NCBI GenBank assembly: GCA_036346275.1 | Contig: CM070720.1 | Location: forward strand, 13,555,278 to 13,619,277 | Direction: 5' to 3' | DNA from: Otatea glauca | Taxonomy: Eukaryota; Streptophyta; Magnoliopsida; Poales; Poaceae | Length of the DNA stretch: 64,000 nucleotides | Part shown: piece after piece, positions 24,144 through 35,349 of the stretch | Numbering within the stretch: the stretch's first letter is position 1 | Layout: every line of letters starts with the position of its first letter | Position numbers and translations under genes: made by a program | The notes under the pieces: model-generated | Seen by the model: the letters and a program-made list of their open reading frames with translations, nothing else | The model's database searches: none | Told to the model about the DNA's origin: nothing

Positions 24144-26961
24144 TCATGGGAGAATCCAAGTCATCAGCCGATTCGAAATCTTCTTCGGCTTGTTCTTTTC
24201 TTCTCCACTCTTTCTTGACGCATTTGATTGGACGAAGTTCATTAAACGCTTGCCTCTCTGTTTTTTGGTATCGGCTTCACGGATTTCTTGCGTCCTTAGC
24301 CTCTGAAGCCGTCGTCGTTGTGATCGGCTCAGGCCAGATGGACACCACCTGGGTTTGGGCTCCACCGGCTTCCGTATTTGACCAGCCAAATCTTCTTGAT
24401 TAGAACTGGGCTTGTGTGTCTTGATTTGGCTCGGTTCTTGATCTGGTTTGGATATTCTCTCGTGGACAGGCCTTCTGTCACTTCTGCCTTGCTCTCTAAT
24501 CGGCCCAGATAGCCTATCTCTGGCCGATTGCCTTGGCCAATCGTCTTGGGGATAATGTTCCATCGGGCAGGTGTATGGTGATGGCAACGCTACTCCTCTT
24601 TCCCAGCAAAACTGCCAAAAGGGACACCTTCTATGTGCCCTCTCCACATTCTCGGTGCGGTACAAGTTATCCGACCGGCGAGCCTTATACCGTGGTCGGC
24701 TATTCATCCTCTCGTATTTCTCCATTAATTGTAAAATGTTGGTCCCGACCTTTTATTGGTCGCTTTAATGGAGACTTTTCTGCTTTGTACCATTTACCTA
24801 CCTGAGGATTCCCCTTGGGTTTGATGGTTCTTGAATTTTTTCCTTCACGATCGGCTTCTATTTGTAAAGAGCCGATTGTAATCTTCAGTGTTTGATCGCC
24901 GTGTGAGCTTGATTGGATGTTGACTTGTCGATCCCTTTTCTGCTCATCGTGCATCGGCTCTTTTCCTTTAGCCGAACACTGTACCATGTTGATGGGAAAT
25001 GGATCAACATCAACTTGCATGGTCGGCTCATCAGCAAACTTCAACCGACCATCCTCAATAGTAGATTGGATCTGTTGACAGAAGATATTGCAGTCACTAG
25101 TGTTATGCGAATAAGAATGATACCACTTGCAATACCTGCGTTTCTTGATCTCATCGGGCGACGGTATCACATGCCCCTCTGGCAATCGTATTATCTTTTC
25201 TTGCAGAAGTAAATCGAAAATACGATCGCACTTAGAAACATCGAAAGAGTACTTAACCTCCGACTTGTTCCTAGTCGGCTTAAGCCAAGAACAGAATAAG
25301 GACTTTTTGGATCCTTTTACCCATTCGGCTATGTTTATTTCTGCTTCCTCGTCTTCCGATGAGTCACTTGGACAATACTCAACCATATTGACTTTAGCCT
25401 TATCTTTCTCTTTGTTATTGCTATTTTTAAATCTATCTTTAAACACTTTATTATCAGTGAATCGGCTTTCCTGGGCCGATACGCGATGCAAGAAGTGGCT
25501 AAGGTCGGTGAATTCTTGTCCTCCGAATTTCTCCTTGAGCAGCGGAATCAAACCTTGAAATGCTAAATCGGCAAGTTGGTTGTCAGGCAATGTGACGCTA
25601 AAACACCGATTCCTAATTTCTCTAAATCTCTTGACGTAATCCGTCACTGATTCCCCAAACTTTTGGCGTACAGAACTTAGATCTAAAATCCTGAGCTCCA
25701 AACTGCCTGAAAAGAAGTATTCATGAAATCGGCTTTCCAAATCGTTCCATAAATGGACCGAATTCGGAGGCAAGCAAGTAAACCAAATAAACGCCGCCTG
25801 CATGGAGACAACGGGAATAGTCTAATTTTAAGCCTGTCGGACTGGGCCGCTTCACCGCATTGCGCGATAAAGCGTCCAACGTGTTCCAAGGTGGTGATAG
25901 AATCATCCCTAGAGAATTTGGCGAAGTTTGGAACTCTGAAGTTATGAGGGTAGGGCATGCGATCTATGTAATCGGGATACGGCTTTCTATAGCCGATAAC
26001 CTTTCCTTTTGGTTGTATGCCGAATTGGTCCCTCAAAACGGCAAAGATCTGATCGGCCCAATTAGCATTATCGACCATAGCAGGCCCTTGATAATATCTG
26101 TCATAATCGGCGTTCTGCCCCCCGAGTGCGAGCTCGGGTTGCCAATTATGCTGTCCTGCCGGTGCGCTATCATACTGCTCGTGCCGATTACGTCTGACTT
26201 GAGGTTCCGGCACTGGGACAAATGGTTCTGAGTATGTTACTACCCTGTGTGGACCTGGATTTCTTAGCAGGGTGGGTTCTTGTGGGAATCTCTCGGAGCC
26301 AATCGGCTGTGAAACCGATTGGGGAAAAGCGTAGAACGGAGCCGACGGCGGCAAATTGCTTGATGCATCTAACTTAGCGGCGTCGGTATAGGCGTGGTAA
26401 TGGTTCACCCCATTTAACCGAGGGTCCCTAGGTAGTATAACCGTGGGTTGTGTGGGCATCATGGTGGGGGGTGAAGTTACAGCCGATGGTTTAGGATCAG
26501 CCATTGTGCTCTGCGTGTTTTGTGATACTGAAAAAACATGATAATTTGGCAAAGCTTGCAATGGGTCAAGCAGACCTCCTGAAGAGGCTAATTCCCGGGC
26601 TATGGTTTTAACGCTATTCGCTATCATCGGCTTAAGTGTTGTCACAAGAGCCGATGATTGGTTTATTAAAGTGTGGTGCACAGACTGATTAATCATAGCC
26701 GATAATTCGGCTTGAGCAGGCAGATATCGGCTTACTTGTTCTGTTACGCCCGCTTCTCCCGTATGCTGACCGTCGATGTAGGCGGATTTTTGAGTGACGC
26801 CACGCCTAGTTTTTCGATAACACCAAGATCATCTCTTACAGCGTAGCCTTCCGAGCTTCAATTTCTTGACGTTGCTCTGCAGATAAATCGTCCATTGTTG
26901 GGACGATTATAGCCTCTGTGTTGAGATCTGATGGCGGAATTGACTTCCCTAATGAAGACAT
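24144..26961 (-). pseudogene. Tat element gag, frameshifted
   Basis: It begins at ATG 26961 (minus strand), only a few bases after the primer-binding site, with MSSLGKSIPPSDLNTEAIIV. A Pro-rich N-terminal half precedes the capsid block (PHNFRVPNFAKFS, then WFTCLPPNSVHLWNDLESRF, FGESVTDYVKRFREIRNRC). That block is split between frames at about 25800. A cysteine motif CPFWQFCWERG (about 24640) takes the place of a classic CCHC knuckle, as in other Tat gags. The tail is rich in Arg, Lys and Pro. Frame changes occur near 26700-26830, 25800 and 24710. The product would be the nucleocapsid and capsid precursor. Confidence 0.82.
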
Positions 26962-26966
26962 TGCGG

Positions 26967-26984
26967 GTCCCACCGGGCGTGCCA
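26967..26984 (-). other. Primer-binding site of the Tat element
   Basis: The minus strand reads TGGCACGCCCGGTGGGAC a few bases inside the 5' LTR (26991-27641). This phrase is common next to the LTRs of grass Tat-type elements. The tRNA identity was not checked. Confidence 0.65.
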
Positions 26985-26990
26985 AGAGTG

Positions 26991-27641
26991 TGTTGGCCTC
27001 AAAAACTTGATGTAGGGTTTCTAACAACAAGACACCGCATTTAACACTGTTCAGAGCGTGCGGTCGATTTGACTCAGAATCGACAAGGTAAAAATATGAA
27101 ATTCACTCAAAGCCGATCGTGACGATCAATCGGCTTATATTTAATCAGCTTGAAGCCGATTAAGATCAAGGTAACAAGAGAAATCTAATTAGCCGATTAA
27201 GGCTAATCAGAGGATAAAGGCAGATCGATTCTGAAGAAAGCGATGCGCAACAAAATCAGAACAAATCGAACCTGGGGTGTAATTGACGAAGATCAACAAT
27301 CGGCGATGCGCAACTTTATTGATCAAGATCGATTACAAAAGCTAAATTATAGAAACTACTCCTAGTCGACAGGAAAAGTAGAAAAAGTAAAAACTGGTTT
27401 GTATTGTGTTGATGATTCCCCTGTAGTTCGCTTTGGCCCTTCTTTTATACCCTCGGCCGATCGTATCCTGTTACAACACGCTTCAAGTCCGTTCCGTATC
27501 GGCCTTATCTCGGATGGTTGTTTTTCTTTAAAATCTTGCAGTTACCAAAATATCTCCAAACCTTTCCATCCTGTCCGTTAATTCCGTATCTTTGACTTTA
27601 TTGCCGATTTTGACCAGGTTTGCCAAATTTTGGTGCAAACA
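26991..27641 (-). repeat. Tat element 5' LTR
   Basis: 651 bp partner of 16059-16711, followed by the target-site repeat AATGG at 27642-27646. Confidence 0.93.
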
Positions 27642-27905
27642 AATGGTTTGAGCTCCTGTCTAGCTTGACTTGAAGCTAAATGTGCTCCACAGCCTACTCT
27701 AGGGTGCTTGTCTTGTCAGGGGTATCTCCAAGATTGAACGGAAATGGCGTAAGTGCTTGTCGCTTCATCGGACACATGCGAACAAATTGTCTAGTCTCCT
27801 TGTAATTTTAACATGCTGGTCCTGATCTGGATTGGGTGCTTCCTTGAGATTGATTGCTCTTACTATTGTTGGACCCTAAATTCCTTGGTATAGAGATAGT
27901 TGGTG
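27642..27905 (-). pseudogene. Element C internal region, part 1 (gag nucleocapsid)
   Basis: The minus strand contains a Ser/Gln/Asn-rich stretch and then a decayed knuckle region, with a Cys, a run containing NYKETRQFVRMCPMKRQ, and TPFPFNLG. This aligns with the plus-strand gag of element A (knuckle, then CPQKRQ, then TPVPFNLG). It therefore belongs to a relative inserted in the opposite orientation and continues across the Tat element at 16058. It is interrupted by stops. Confidence 0.6.
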
Positions 27906-28054
27906 ATGAGGATATTACTGCTACAAATGCAACTAATACTTCTACACTATGCCAGTGCAAGGTCCAATCACACGAGCATGTGCGCATCAATTGAATTATC
28001 AGGTAATTTTGTTTCTTGATGTGAATTCCATTTCCAATGAAAATATGATGTTCA
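27906..28054 (+). pseudogene. C-terminal tail fragment of another Ty3/gypsy polyprotein
   Basis: The plus strand encodes PVQGPITRACAHQLNYQV and about 20 further residues. It resembles the 'GPxTRARAxQL' tail found downstream of integrase or in the last part of some plant gypsy polyproteins. It sits between the inverted gag of element C and the gag of element A without obvious element ends. The junction was probably made by illegitimate recombination or several nested deletions. Confidence 0.45.
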
Positions 28055-28409
28055 AGGAGCACCCCATACTCCTAATTCTGGACCTCGCCCAGTTGCTCAG
28101 GGACCCCAGCATAATGCCAGTGCTCAACCGCAGAAAGGGAATTCAAATGCTGCAGGAATTCAGTGTTTCCATTGTCACCTGATGGGACATTATGCCAGCA
28201 ATTGTCCTCAAAAGCGTCAGCATGTGACCCCAGTGCCATTCAACCTGGGATCCAATTCCGCTAGAACTCCTGCGCAAGGACAAGGTCGTGGAACACCCCA
28301 GACGCCAAGAGCTCCACAATCCTTTGGAAGAGGATGTGTCAACCATGTGACCGCCGAAGAAGCTCAAGAGGCACCAGATGTGGTTTTGGGTAAGTTTCTT
28401 GGTAACTGA
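28055..28409 (+). pseudogene. Element A gag C-terminus with CCHC zinc knuckle
   Basis: Open frame with a Pro/Gln/Asn-rich linker, then the knuckle CFHCHLMGHYASNC (28164-28205; CX2CX4HX4C, intact), then PQSFGRGCVNHVTAEEAQEAPDVVLG. This is the usual gag-protease transition of chromoviruses. The capsid part and the whole 5' end of element A are missing; the sequence to the left belongs to other elements. The knuckle would bind element RNA. Confidence 0.85.
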
Positions 28410-28991
28410 ATACCTGTCTCAACATTATTTGATTCTGGAGCATCACATTCTTTTATATCGAAGAATTTTGTTGAACAATTTGGTTGAGAAACCTTTACCC
28501 TTAAGAGCCCTATGATAGTTCAATCACCAGGAAAAGAATTGAGAACTAGTTCAGTATGCCCAAGTGCAACTATAAAAATCAATGGGGTAGAATTCCTAGC
28601 GAATCTTATCATCTTGGATTCTAAAGGAATAGATGTCATCCTAGGGATGGATTGGTTAACCAAATATAAAGGTCAAATAGATTGTGCTAGTAGAGCTGTC
28701 ACCCTTACCAATTCAGAAGGCATTCGAGTGGAGTATATGCCTGATGAGTCTGCAAGTAAGAAGTGCACTTTGAATAGTTTGAAGGAAACAACTTTGGAAA
28801 GTATGCCTGTGGTGCAAGAATATCTAGATGTATTTCCTGAAGATTTGCCAAGTATGCCGCCTGATCGAGATGTAGAGTTCATCATAGAGCTAGTCCCTGG
28901 TACGGCTCCTATTTCTAAGAGACCCTACCATATGCCAGCCAATGAACTCGCCGAGATGAAGAAACAGATTGAGGAGTTACAAGAAAAATGA
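28410..28991 (+). pseudogene. Element A protease and linker to RT
   Basis: The aspartic protease active site is kept as LFDSGASHSFIS (DSG at 28431-28439). A TGA shortly after (within EQFG*) breaks the frame. The frame reopens at about 28512 with the second protease strand (INGVEFLANLIILDSKGIDV, then ILGMDWL). It ends with FPEDLPSMPPDRDVEF and ISKRPYHMPANELAEMKKQI, the start of RT. A TGA at 28989-28991 (ELQEK*YVRPS) is a single nonsense change. Confidence 0.88.
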
Positions 28992-30625
28992 TACGTTCGT
29001 CCAAGTTCGTAACCTTGGGGAGCGCCAGTTCTTTTTGTAAAGAAGAAGGATAATAGTTTGCGCTTGTGCGTGGACTATAGAGCCCTGAATGAAGTCACAA
29101 TCAAGAACAAATATCCATTGCCCAGGATTGATGACCTGTTTGATCAGTTAAAAGGAGCATGTATTTTCTCCAAGATCGATCTTCGATCTGGATACCATCA
29201 GTTGAAAATAAGGTCACAAGATATTCCGAAGATAGCTTTTGCTACCCGATATGGACTATATGAGTTCACAGTTATGTCATTTGGTCTGACCAATGCACCA
29301 GCCTATTTCATGAACCTGATGAATGAAGTATTTATGGAATACCTGGACAAGTTTGTGGTGGTATTCATAGATGATATTCTTATCTATTCTAAAGATGAAG
29401 TGGAACATGAAGGTCATTTGAGGATGGTGTTAGAAAAGCTCAGAAATCATCAGTTGTATGCCAAGTTCAGTAAATGTGAAATTTGGTTGAAAGAAGTTGC
29501 TTTCTTAGGACATATAATCTCTGCTGGAGGTGTCTCAGTAGACCCTAAAAAAATGAAAGGTGTACTTGATTAGAGGCAACCCAAGTCAGTGCCTGATATC
29601 AGAAGTTTTCTTGGTTTAGCGGGATACTACCGAAGATTGATAGAAGGATTTTCAAAGATTGCAAGACCGCTTACCCAGTTGCTGAAGAAGGAAAAGAAGT
29701 TTGAATGGTCTGAAGCTTGTGAGCAAAGTTTTCAGGAATTAAAGAAAAGACTGACCTCAGCCCCAGTGCTCATTTTACTAGATATTCGGAAGAACTTTGA
29801 GATTTTATGTGATGCTTCAAGACAGGGACTTGGATGTGTTTTGATGCAAGAAGGTAAAGTAGTTGCATATGCCTCACGGCAGTTGCGACCACACGAGGAA
29901 AACTATCCAACCCATGACTTGGAAATGGCTGCAGTTGTGCATGCATTAAAGTTGTGGAGGCATTATCTCATCGGGAATCGATGCGAAATTTTCACAGACC
30001 ATAAGTGTTTGAAGTATATCTTCACTCAAGCAGACCTCAACCTAAGACAAAGAAGATGGTTAGGGTTAATAAAGGATTATGATGTGGGAATACATTATCA
30101 TCCTGGCAAGGCTAATGTAGCTGACGATGCCTTAAGCCGGAAGAGCTACTGCAATAATGTGATGATTCACGAAGATCAACCTGCTCTTCATGAGGAATTT
30201 CAGTGCTTGAATTTGGAACTAGTAGAGGAAGGTTCCGTTGCTGCTTTGGAGATTCAACCAACCTTGACGGATCAGATTAAAAAGAAGCAGAAGTCAGATA
30301 AACAAGCTGCTAAAATCAAAGATAGAATAAAGGAAGGTAAAGCCCCAGGATTTTCGGAAGATGAAGAAGGAACCGTTTGGCTTGGAAAAAGTATATACGT
30401 GCCGAATCAAAAAGAGATTAAGCAATTGATATTAAAGGAGGTGCATGAGTCAGCGTACTCAATTCATCCAGGTAATACTAAGATGTATCAAGATCTTTGT
30501 GGTATATATTGGTGGCCAAGGATGAGAAAGGAAATCGCAGAGTACATAGCTACGTGTGATGTATGCCAGCGAGTTAAAGCTGAACATCAAAGACCCGCAG
30601 GATTGCTACAGCCGTTAAAAGTACC
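28992..30625 (+). pseudogene. Element A reverse transcriptase, RNase H and integrase zinc domain
   Basis: RT blocks: WGAPVLFVKKKD, LRLCVDYRALNEVTIKNKYP, FSKIDLRSGYHQLKI, FGLTNAPAYFM, catalytic VFIDDILIYS (about 29361-29385), AKFSKCEIWL and FLGHIISAGGV. One TAG at 29571-29573 interrupts the frame. It continues with SFLGLAGYYRRLIEGFS, the RNase H domain (LCDASRQGLGCVLMQ, VVAYASRQLRPHE, FTDHKCLKYIFTQ, HPGKANVADDALSRK), and the integrase HHCC zinc domain (HESAYSIHPGNTKMY, then CDVCQRVKAEHQ). This is the Tekay/Del-like chromovirus layout. Coding stops exactly where LTR-Y begins (after LLQPLKVP), and the missing part resumes at 33720. Confidence 0.92.
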
Positions 30626-33600
30626 TGTAACATCCCAAAATTTGCATTTAATATTATTTTATTGCTATTTATGCATTCTGTGATTTTCTGGAATTTATTG
30701 AATTTATCGGGATTTATTTGAATTAATTTCAAATTATGTATATTAACCTTTTGTGAAAATTAATTAAATTTCAACAAGTTTAATATAAAGTTTTGCTAAA
30801 AATATTTTATTAGAGTTCAAAATGCCTTAAAGTATTTTTGAGAATGTTTTTGGATTTTTCCGGGTATATTTATTGCCTAAAACCATTTATTTGATTTACC
30901 AGAATTATTTTAAGTAACAAATCCGGGAAAAATTGTTTTAACAGTAATGGGCCAAGCCCAGTTAATGTGCGCCTTGGCCCGCCGCCTGGCCCGCATTCTG
31001 GTTTGTAGATCGTCGCCGTTGGATCTCCATCCGACGCTCACGATCATGGCTAAACCCTAATCTAATCCGTGCGTCCGTTTCGGTTGACGGCTCAGATCGC
31101 ATCGCCGCCGCGCGCATCATGGCCGTTGATCGACCACGTGGACGGCTGAAGGGAGTCTATCCCCGAGACGACGCCGGAGTCCATGGCCGCCACACCTTCA
31201 GCACCGTAGCGGACTTGATCTCCGTGTAGAGCTCGGAGGGGTAGGCTATTTAAGGCCTCGGACGTGGCACGAGGTTCGCCGTCGTCTGTCGCAGCCACTA
31301 GTCCAAGAGTCCGCCGCCAAGATGCAGGGAAGCGCTCGTGAGAGCTCGCCGTTGTTCCTCGCCGCACTGCTGACGTTTTGCCGCATTCTGTCGCTAACCA
31401 GAGGTCGTTCATCGCCGTTGAGGACATATTCAAGGACCCTGCTTCAAGACGCGTCAGATCCGTGTGTTTTCGTCATCGGTTGGCTGTAGGATCACCGTGG
31501 GGCTCACCTTCGTTCTCAGCGCCGGTAAGCCGCAGCCGTAGGGACTCGCCGACGCATCTCGCCTGTTCGCTGCAGTCCGATTTCTTGCGGACCGCTGAGA
31601 TTTCGCCGCATCGCAAGGCGACCGTCGCCGTCTGATTCAGATGACTCCGGGGATGGCAGCCGCGTGTTGACCATCGGCAAGGTGGCACTGCAGCCAATCG
31701 CACCTCGCCACATGTCAGCACAGATGACGAGGGGCCATGAGCCGAGTTCACGATAGACCAGGGCGGATCCGTGGACCGGGCGCATGGACCAGAGTGACGT
31801 GGCGCGCTGCGATTGGTCCAAGCCGGTGCTGACGTCATAATGCGGTTTTTCAGTATAAAATAATTCGGTTAATTCGGTATTTTCCAATTTTCAGGTTTTA
31901 TGATTTTTGAATCTTCCGAGAGCCCGTTCTCCCTCATACGAACTCTGATTGAGGTGATTCAAATTTCTAAAAATTTGTAAAATTGAGATCTATTTGATGG
32001 TGAATTTTATTTGATTTTTGGAGTTCATTTGCTCTCTGTTTTGGTATTTATTTGCTTTTCTCCTTCGGTACGCGTAGACGTTAAATTGTGCAACGCATCC
32101 GAGGAAGATTCGTCGACTCAAGACCAAGGTCCGAGAACAAGAATAAGGGCTGTTATAAGGCAAGTTGTGCTTTGATCATGTTGAACCTATGTTCATAAAA
32201 TTGCTATGTTTGATTTACACTAGTGCATCTATTTCAAATATACAATTGTTTTAAATTAGATTGGGCATAGGTAATATACCAGATTGATCTACACCCTACC
32301 TTGTCATTGTATGCCATGACCCATTGTCACCCTAGATTGGTTTAATATAGTTGATTAGTAATTATGATCAACATTGGAGGTTTAGTCCGTAATAGTTGCT
32401 TAGCCTTGCCACGTCATCACATGTGTCAGAATCATTGGTAATTAATCTTGATTAATGAAATATGGAACAATGTCATGAACTTGTGTGTCATGTGGGATCA
32501 CACGATGAGATTGAGTTGTTGTGGCGAGTCATGTCACGCAACGATGTTGAATTGTTGATGGCACGTGGTGCTTGGTAATCAACTGGGTGACAATAACTTA
32601 GATTGGGGCAAGTGACAAGGGGCGAGTATGCCAAGGTGGGCCCAATGGGCAGAGGGTATGTGGATGTCTTGCCCTGATCACTCTAAGAACTTAACCTTGC
32701 AAGCCTTTGACCTGAGTCAAACATGCAACCACATGTCTGGTATGGGCCAGCCTAGCTGATTAATTTGCAATGTCTTAACTTTGGTACTATCTTGGTCGGT
32801 GTGAGTTCCCGAGTTATGGAGTAATTCACATGGCGCAAGAGGGGCCCTCGTTATAGTTTTCGACCCACCGTTGTTGAAACCTTAGCGGGTAGTAATCGAT
32901 TAAGCCGAGCATTGTAAAGGCTTTGTCATGATCTCTTCACGACATACCAAAGGAAGTGTGTTAATTGCATGGCACCAAAAGACGATCATGTCGTGTGGGT
33001 AAAGTGCATAATCTTTGCAGAGTGTGAAACTATTCGGATAGCCGTGTTTCATGGTATTGAGCAATGCTCGGGAATTACAGTTAAGGGTTAGTTTAATTAA
33101 TTGGACAACTTGGTTGGGATGGCGGAATGCCATATGGAAGATGGAATTTGACTTAGGAGTGGAAACTTGGTTTACTTGAGAAAAGCTGAATCTATCATTA
33201 TTGTTATTGGTTTTACCGTCTCTACAATCTATTTATTGTATTTGTTCAGAATGTCGCTTTGTTGCAAAATAGCCATGATAGCCTATCCTTTGGAATAAGC
33301 CTTGCATATAGTTACATAGAATTGCATTTTGTGCACAACTTGTTGAGTGCTTTAAGTACTCACCCTTGCCAACAATAACCTCACCAGTTGAAGAGTCTAC
33401 ATCAATGCTGGAGGAAAGATTCCAGGAGGAGACGAATGTTTAGGGCGCAAGCCTTGTCAGTTGCCTGTGGTATACTGAGGGGTTGTCTACGTTTTCATTC
33501 CGCTGCAGTTTAATATATTATTCAGCCTTGCGAGGCATAGTCATGTAAGTGGACCATAAGGTCATTCAACTAGGAGTATGTATCATATGATGTCTTTCAT

Positions 33601-33719
33601 AATATTTCCGCTATGTATGATTGTGATATTTACTGATGTTGAGCCTGTGTGCACTAGCGTGATCCTGGACTAGTGCAGTATACACAGAGGGTCCGGATTT
33701 GCATATTCGGGTCCCGACA
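30626..33719 (+). repeat. LTR-Y copy 1, now a solo LTR inside element A integrase
   Basis: 3094 bp, TGTAACATCCC...GGTCCCGACA. The flanking 5-mers GTACC (30621-30625) and ATACC (33720-33724) fit a target duplication with one mismatch. Joining the flanks restores the integrase frame between its zinc domain and its core. It is nearly identical to LTR-Y copy 2 (42420-45502), which is the 3' LTR of element B and has the same right-hand flank. The long frames seen inside it (for example 31092-31433 minus, 31378-31635 plus) fall in a GC-rich island and are not genes. Confidence 0.92.
31247..31254 (+). promoter_or_regulatory. Putative LTR-Y TATA box (copy 1)
   Basis: TATTTAAG in a GGC-TATTTAAG-GC context about 620 bp into the LTR, within the GC-rich island. 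The same box is kept at the same place in copy 2 (43041) and in LTR-X (35342, 47122). Confidence 0.5.
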
Positions 33720-34819
33720 ATACCTGAATGGAAGTGGGAGGAAATTGGAATGGATTTCATTACAGGACTTCCGAAAACCAGATCAGGTTATGATTTAATA
33801 TGGGTTGTAGTGGATCGATTGACAAAAGTTGCACATTTCATTCCTGTGAGAACAACTTACTAGGGACATCAACTTGCAGAGTTGTATATGTCACGAATCG
33901 TGTGTTTGCATGGCGTGCAAAAGAGAATTGTATCAGATTGAGGCACACAATTCACTTCAAGGTTCTGGCAAAAGTTGCAAGAAGCATTGGGTACCAACCT
34001 GAATTTCAGCACAGCTTATCATCCTCAGACTGATGGACAAACTGAGCGAGTAAACCAAATACTTGAAGATATGTTAAGGTCTTGTGCATTGTCCAATGCG
34101 GCAAGTAGAGATCAAAGTTTATCTTATGCAGAATTCTCATATAACAACAGTTATCAAGCAAGTTTACAAATGTCGCCATTTGAAGCCTTGTATGGAAGAA
34201 AGTGCAGAACACCTCTCTGTTGGAATGAAACAGGAGATCGCCAAGTCGTTGGTCCTGATATTTTGCAAAAGGTTGAAGAACAAGTAAAAATGATTCAAGA
34301 AAGATTGAGAACAGCGCAGTCTAGGCAAAAGAGCTACGCTGATAATCATCGGAGAGAGTTAACCTTTGCTCCTGGTGACTATGTGTACTTGAAAGTCTCA
34401 CGACTCAGAGGAATGCGTCGATTTCAAGTTTGTGGAAAGTTAGCACCAAGATTTATTGGACTGTTCCCAATCCTAGCTAGAAGTGGACAAGTGGCTTACC
34501 AGTTAGAGCTGCCGCCGCAATTATCAAATGTGCACAATGTGTTCCATTTGTCGTAGTTGAAAAAGTGTCTCAGGGTACCAGAAGAGCAGATGCAGATTGA
34601 GGATGTTGAGCTACAAGAGGATCTCACCTACCCAGAGTATCCGATCAGAATTTTGGATGAGGCAGAACGCAGAACATGAAGCAGGACAATTAAGTTTTGC
34701 AAGGTTCAGTGGAGCAACCATTAAGAAAAGGAAGCAACTTGGGAGCAAGAAGAAAATCTTAGAGAAGAGTACCCCCAACCTTTTTCCCTAGTCCGTCCAA
34801 ATCTCGGGGTCGAGATTTC
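33720..34819 (+). pseudogene. Element A integrase core, C-terminus and chromodomain (copy 1)
   Basis: It continues from 30625: EWKWEEIGMDFITGLP (first catalytic Asp), VVVDRLTKVAHFIPVRTTY, SD then a stop then GTQFTSRFW (second Asp), and TAYHPQTDGQTERVNQI (Glu). Next come the SYNNSYQASLQMSPFEALYG block, the GDYVYLKVS/RRFQVCGKLAPRFIG module and a decayed chromodomain-like end (YPIRILDEAERRT, KFCKVQWSNH). Stops: TAG after RTTY, TGA after SD, TAG after VFHLS and TAA after WSNH, all also in copy 2; TGA after ERRT is only in this copy. About 98-99% identical to 45503-46601 by eye. Confidence 0.9.
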
Positions 34820-34835
34820 TCTAAGGGGGGAGGTT
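34820..34835 (+). other. Polypurine tract of element A (copy 1)
   Basis: CTAAGGGGGGAGGTT immediately before the TGTAACATTCC start of LTR-X. Copy 2 has one G fewer. Confidence 0.8.
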
Positions 34836-34981
34836 TGTAACATTCCAAAATTTGAGTTTTAGAATGTTTAAATTTGAAAATGAACCATTTGCATTTTTTG
34901 AATTAATTTCAGCTTAATTTGAATTTTCTATTTATGAAAGGATTTAATTTTGCTAATCTATTCATCAAACAAAAGATTTTA

Positions 34982-35044
34982 TTTGCTATTTTTTTGAATT
35001 TATTTGCTATTTATTTGAATTTGTTTGCTATTTATTTGAATTTC
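34982..35044 (+). repeat. Minisatellite in LTR-X (copy 1)
   Basis: About three copies of a 20-22 bp phrase (TTTGCTATTTATTTGAATTT). The same array is at 46764-46826 in copy 2. Confidence 0.8.
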
Positions 35045-35341
35045 TGGAATTTCCTAAATTCGGAAAATGTTTTATTTTCTAAAATCTCCGCAGGCCGAAT
35101 CTTTCCGCGGCCCACTCCTTTTTCGTCGCCTAGCCCGCTCTGCGCCCATTTAACTCCTCTCGCTCGGCACGCTTGCGCTTCGCCCTTACCTAGCCACAAG
35201 GCATATCGCCGTCCGATGCGCGCCACTTGGACAACTGGGATGTAGCCGCGTCGCCCCGCGCAGCCGCCGCCGCAGGAAACCCTAACCGCGTCAATCCCGC
35301 CGCCGCCGCTCGGTTTTCGGATTTGGCACGCCTCCCCAGGC

Positions 35342-35349
35342 TATTTAAG
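35342..35349 (+). promoter_or_regulatory. Putative LTR-X TATA box (copy 1)
   Basis: TATTTAAG in a GGC-TATTTAAG-CCGCC context within the CG-rich island of LTR-X, at the position equivalent to the LTR-Y box. Confidence 0.5.

Larger units (their letters stand above)
16059..27641 (-). mobile_element. Complete Ty3/gypsy Tat-lineage LTR retrotransposon carrying an antisense PMD gene
   Basis: The LTRs at 16059-16711 and 26991-27641 have matching ends (TGTTGGC...GCAAACA on the plus strand) and a perfect 5-bp target duplication AATGG at 16054-16058 and 27642-27646. gag-pol reads on the minus strand, from a primer-binding site at 26967-26984 to a polypurine tract at 16712-16725. Its order is gag, protease, RT, RNase H, a second RNase H-like domain, integrase. 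The dual RNase H marks the Tat/Ogre group, and there is no chromodomain. About 3.3 kb between integrase and the 3' LTR is occupied by a plus-strand gene with a plant mobile domain. Extra antisense ORFs in this position are known in Tat-lineage elements. gag-pol has several frameshifts and stops, so this copy is not autonomous. The hexamer GCCGAT/ATCGGC is very strongly over-represented throughout. Confidence 0.93.

Noticed and set aside
16059..27641. GCCGAT as a cluster of DRE/CRT cold-response elements
   Set aside because: The DRE core is RCCGAC. The motif here ends in T and also lies within coding regions, so it is not the known element.
31092..31887. Open frames of 85-123 codons in LTR-Y (and their copies at 42886-43630)
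   Set aside because: They lie on both strands of a GC-rich LTR island, overlap each other and match no family. They are composition shadows.
30626..33719. Two independent insertions of LTR-Y into the same integrase site
   Set aside because: The duplicated block extends well beyond the LTR into integrase and LTR-X with shared stops, so duplication explains it better.
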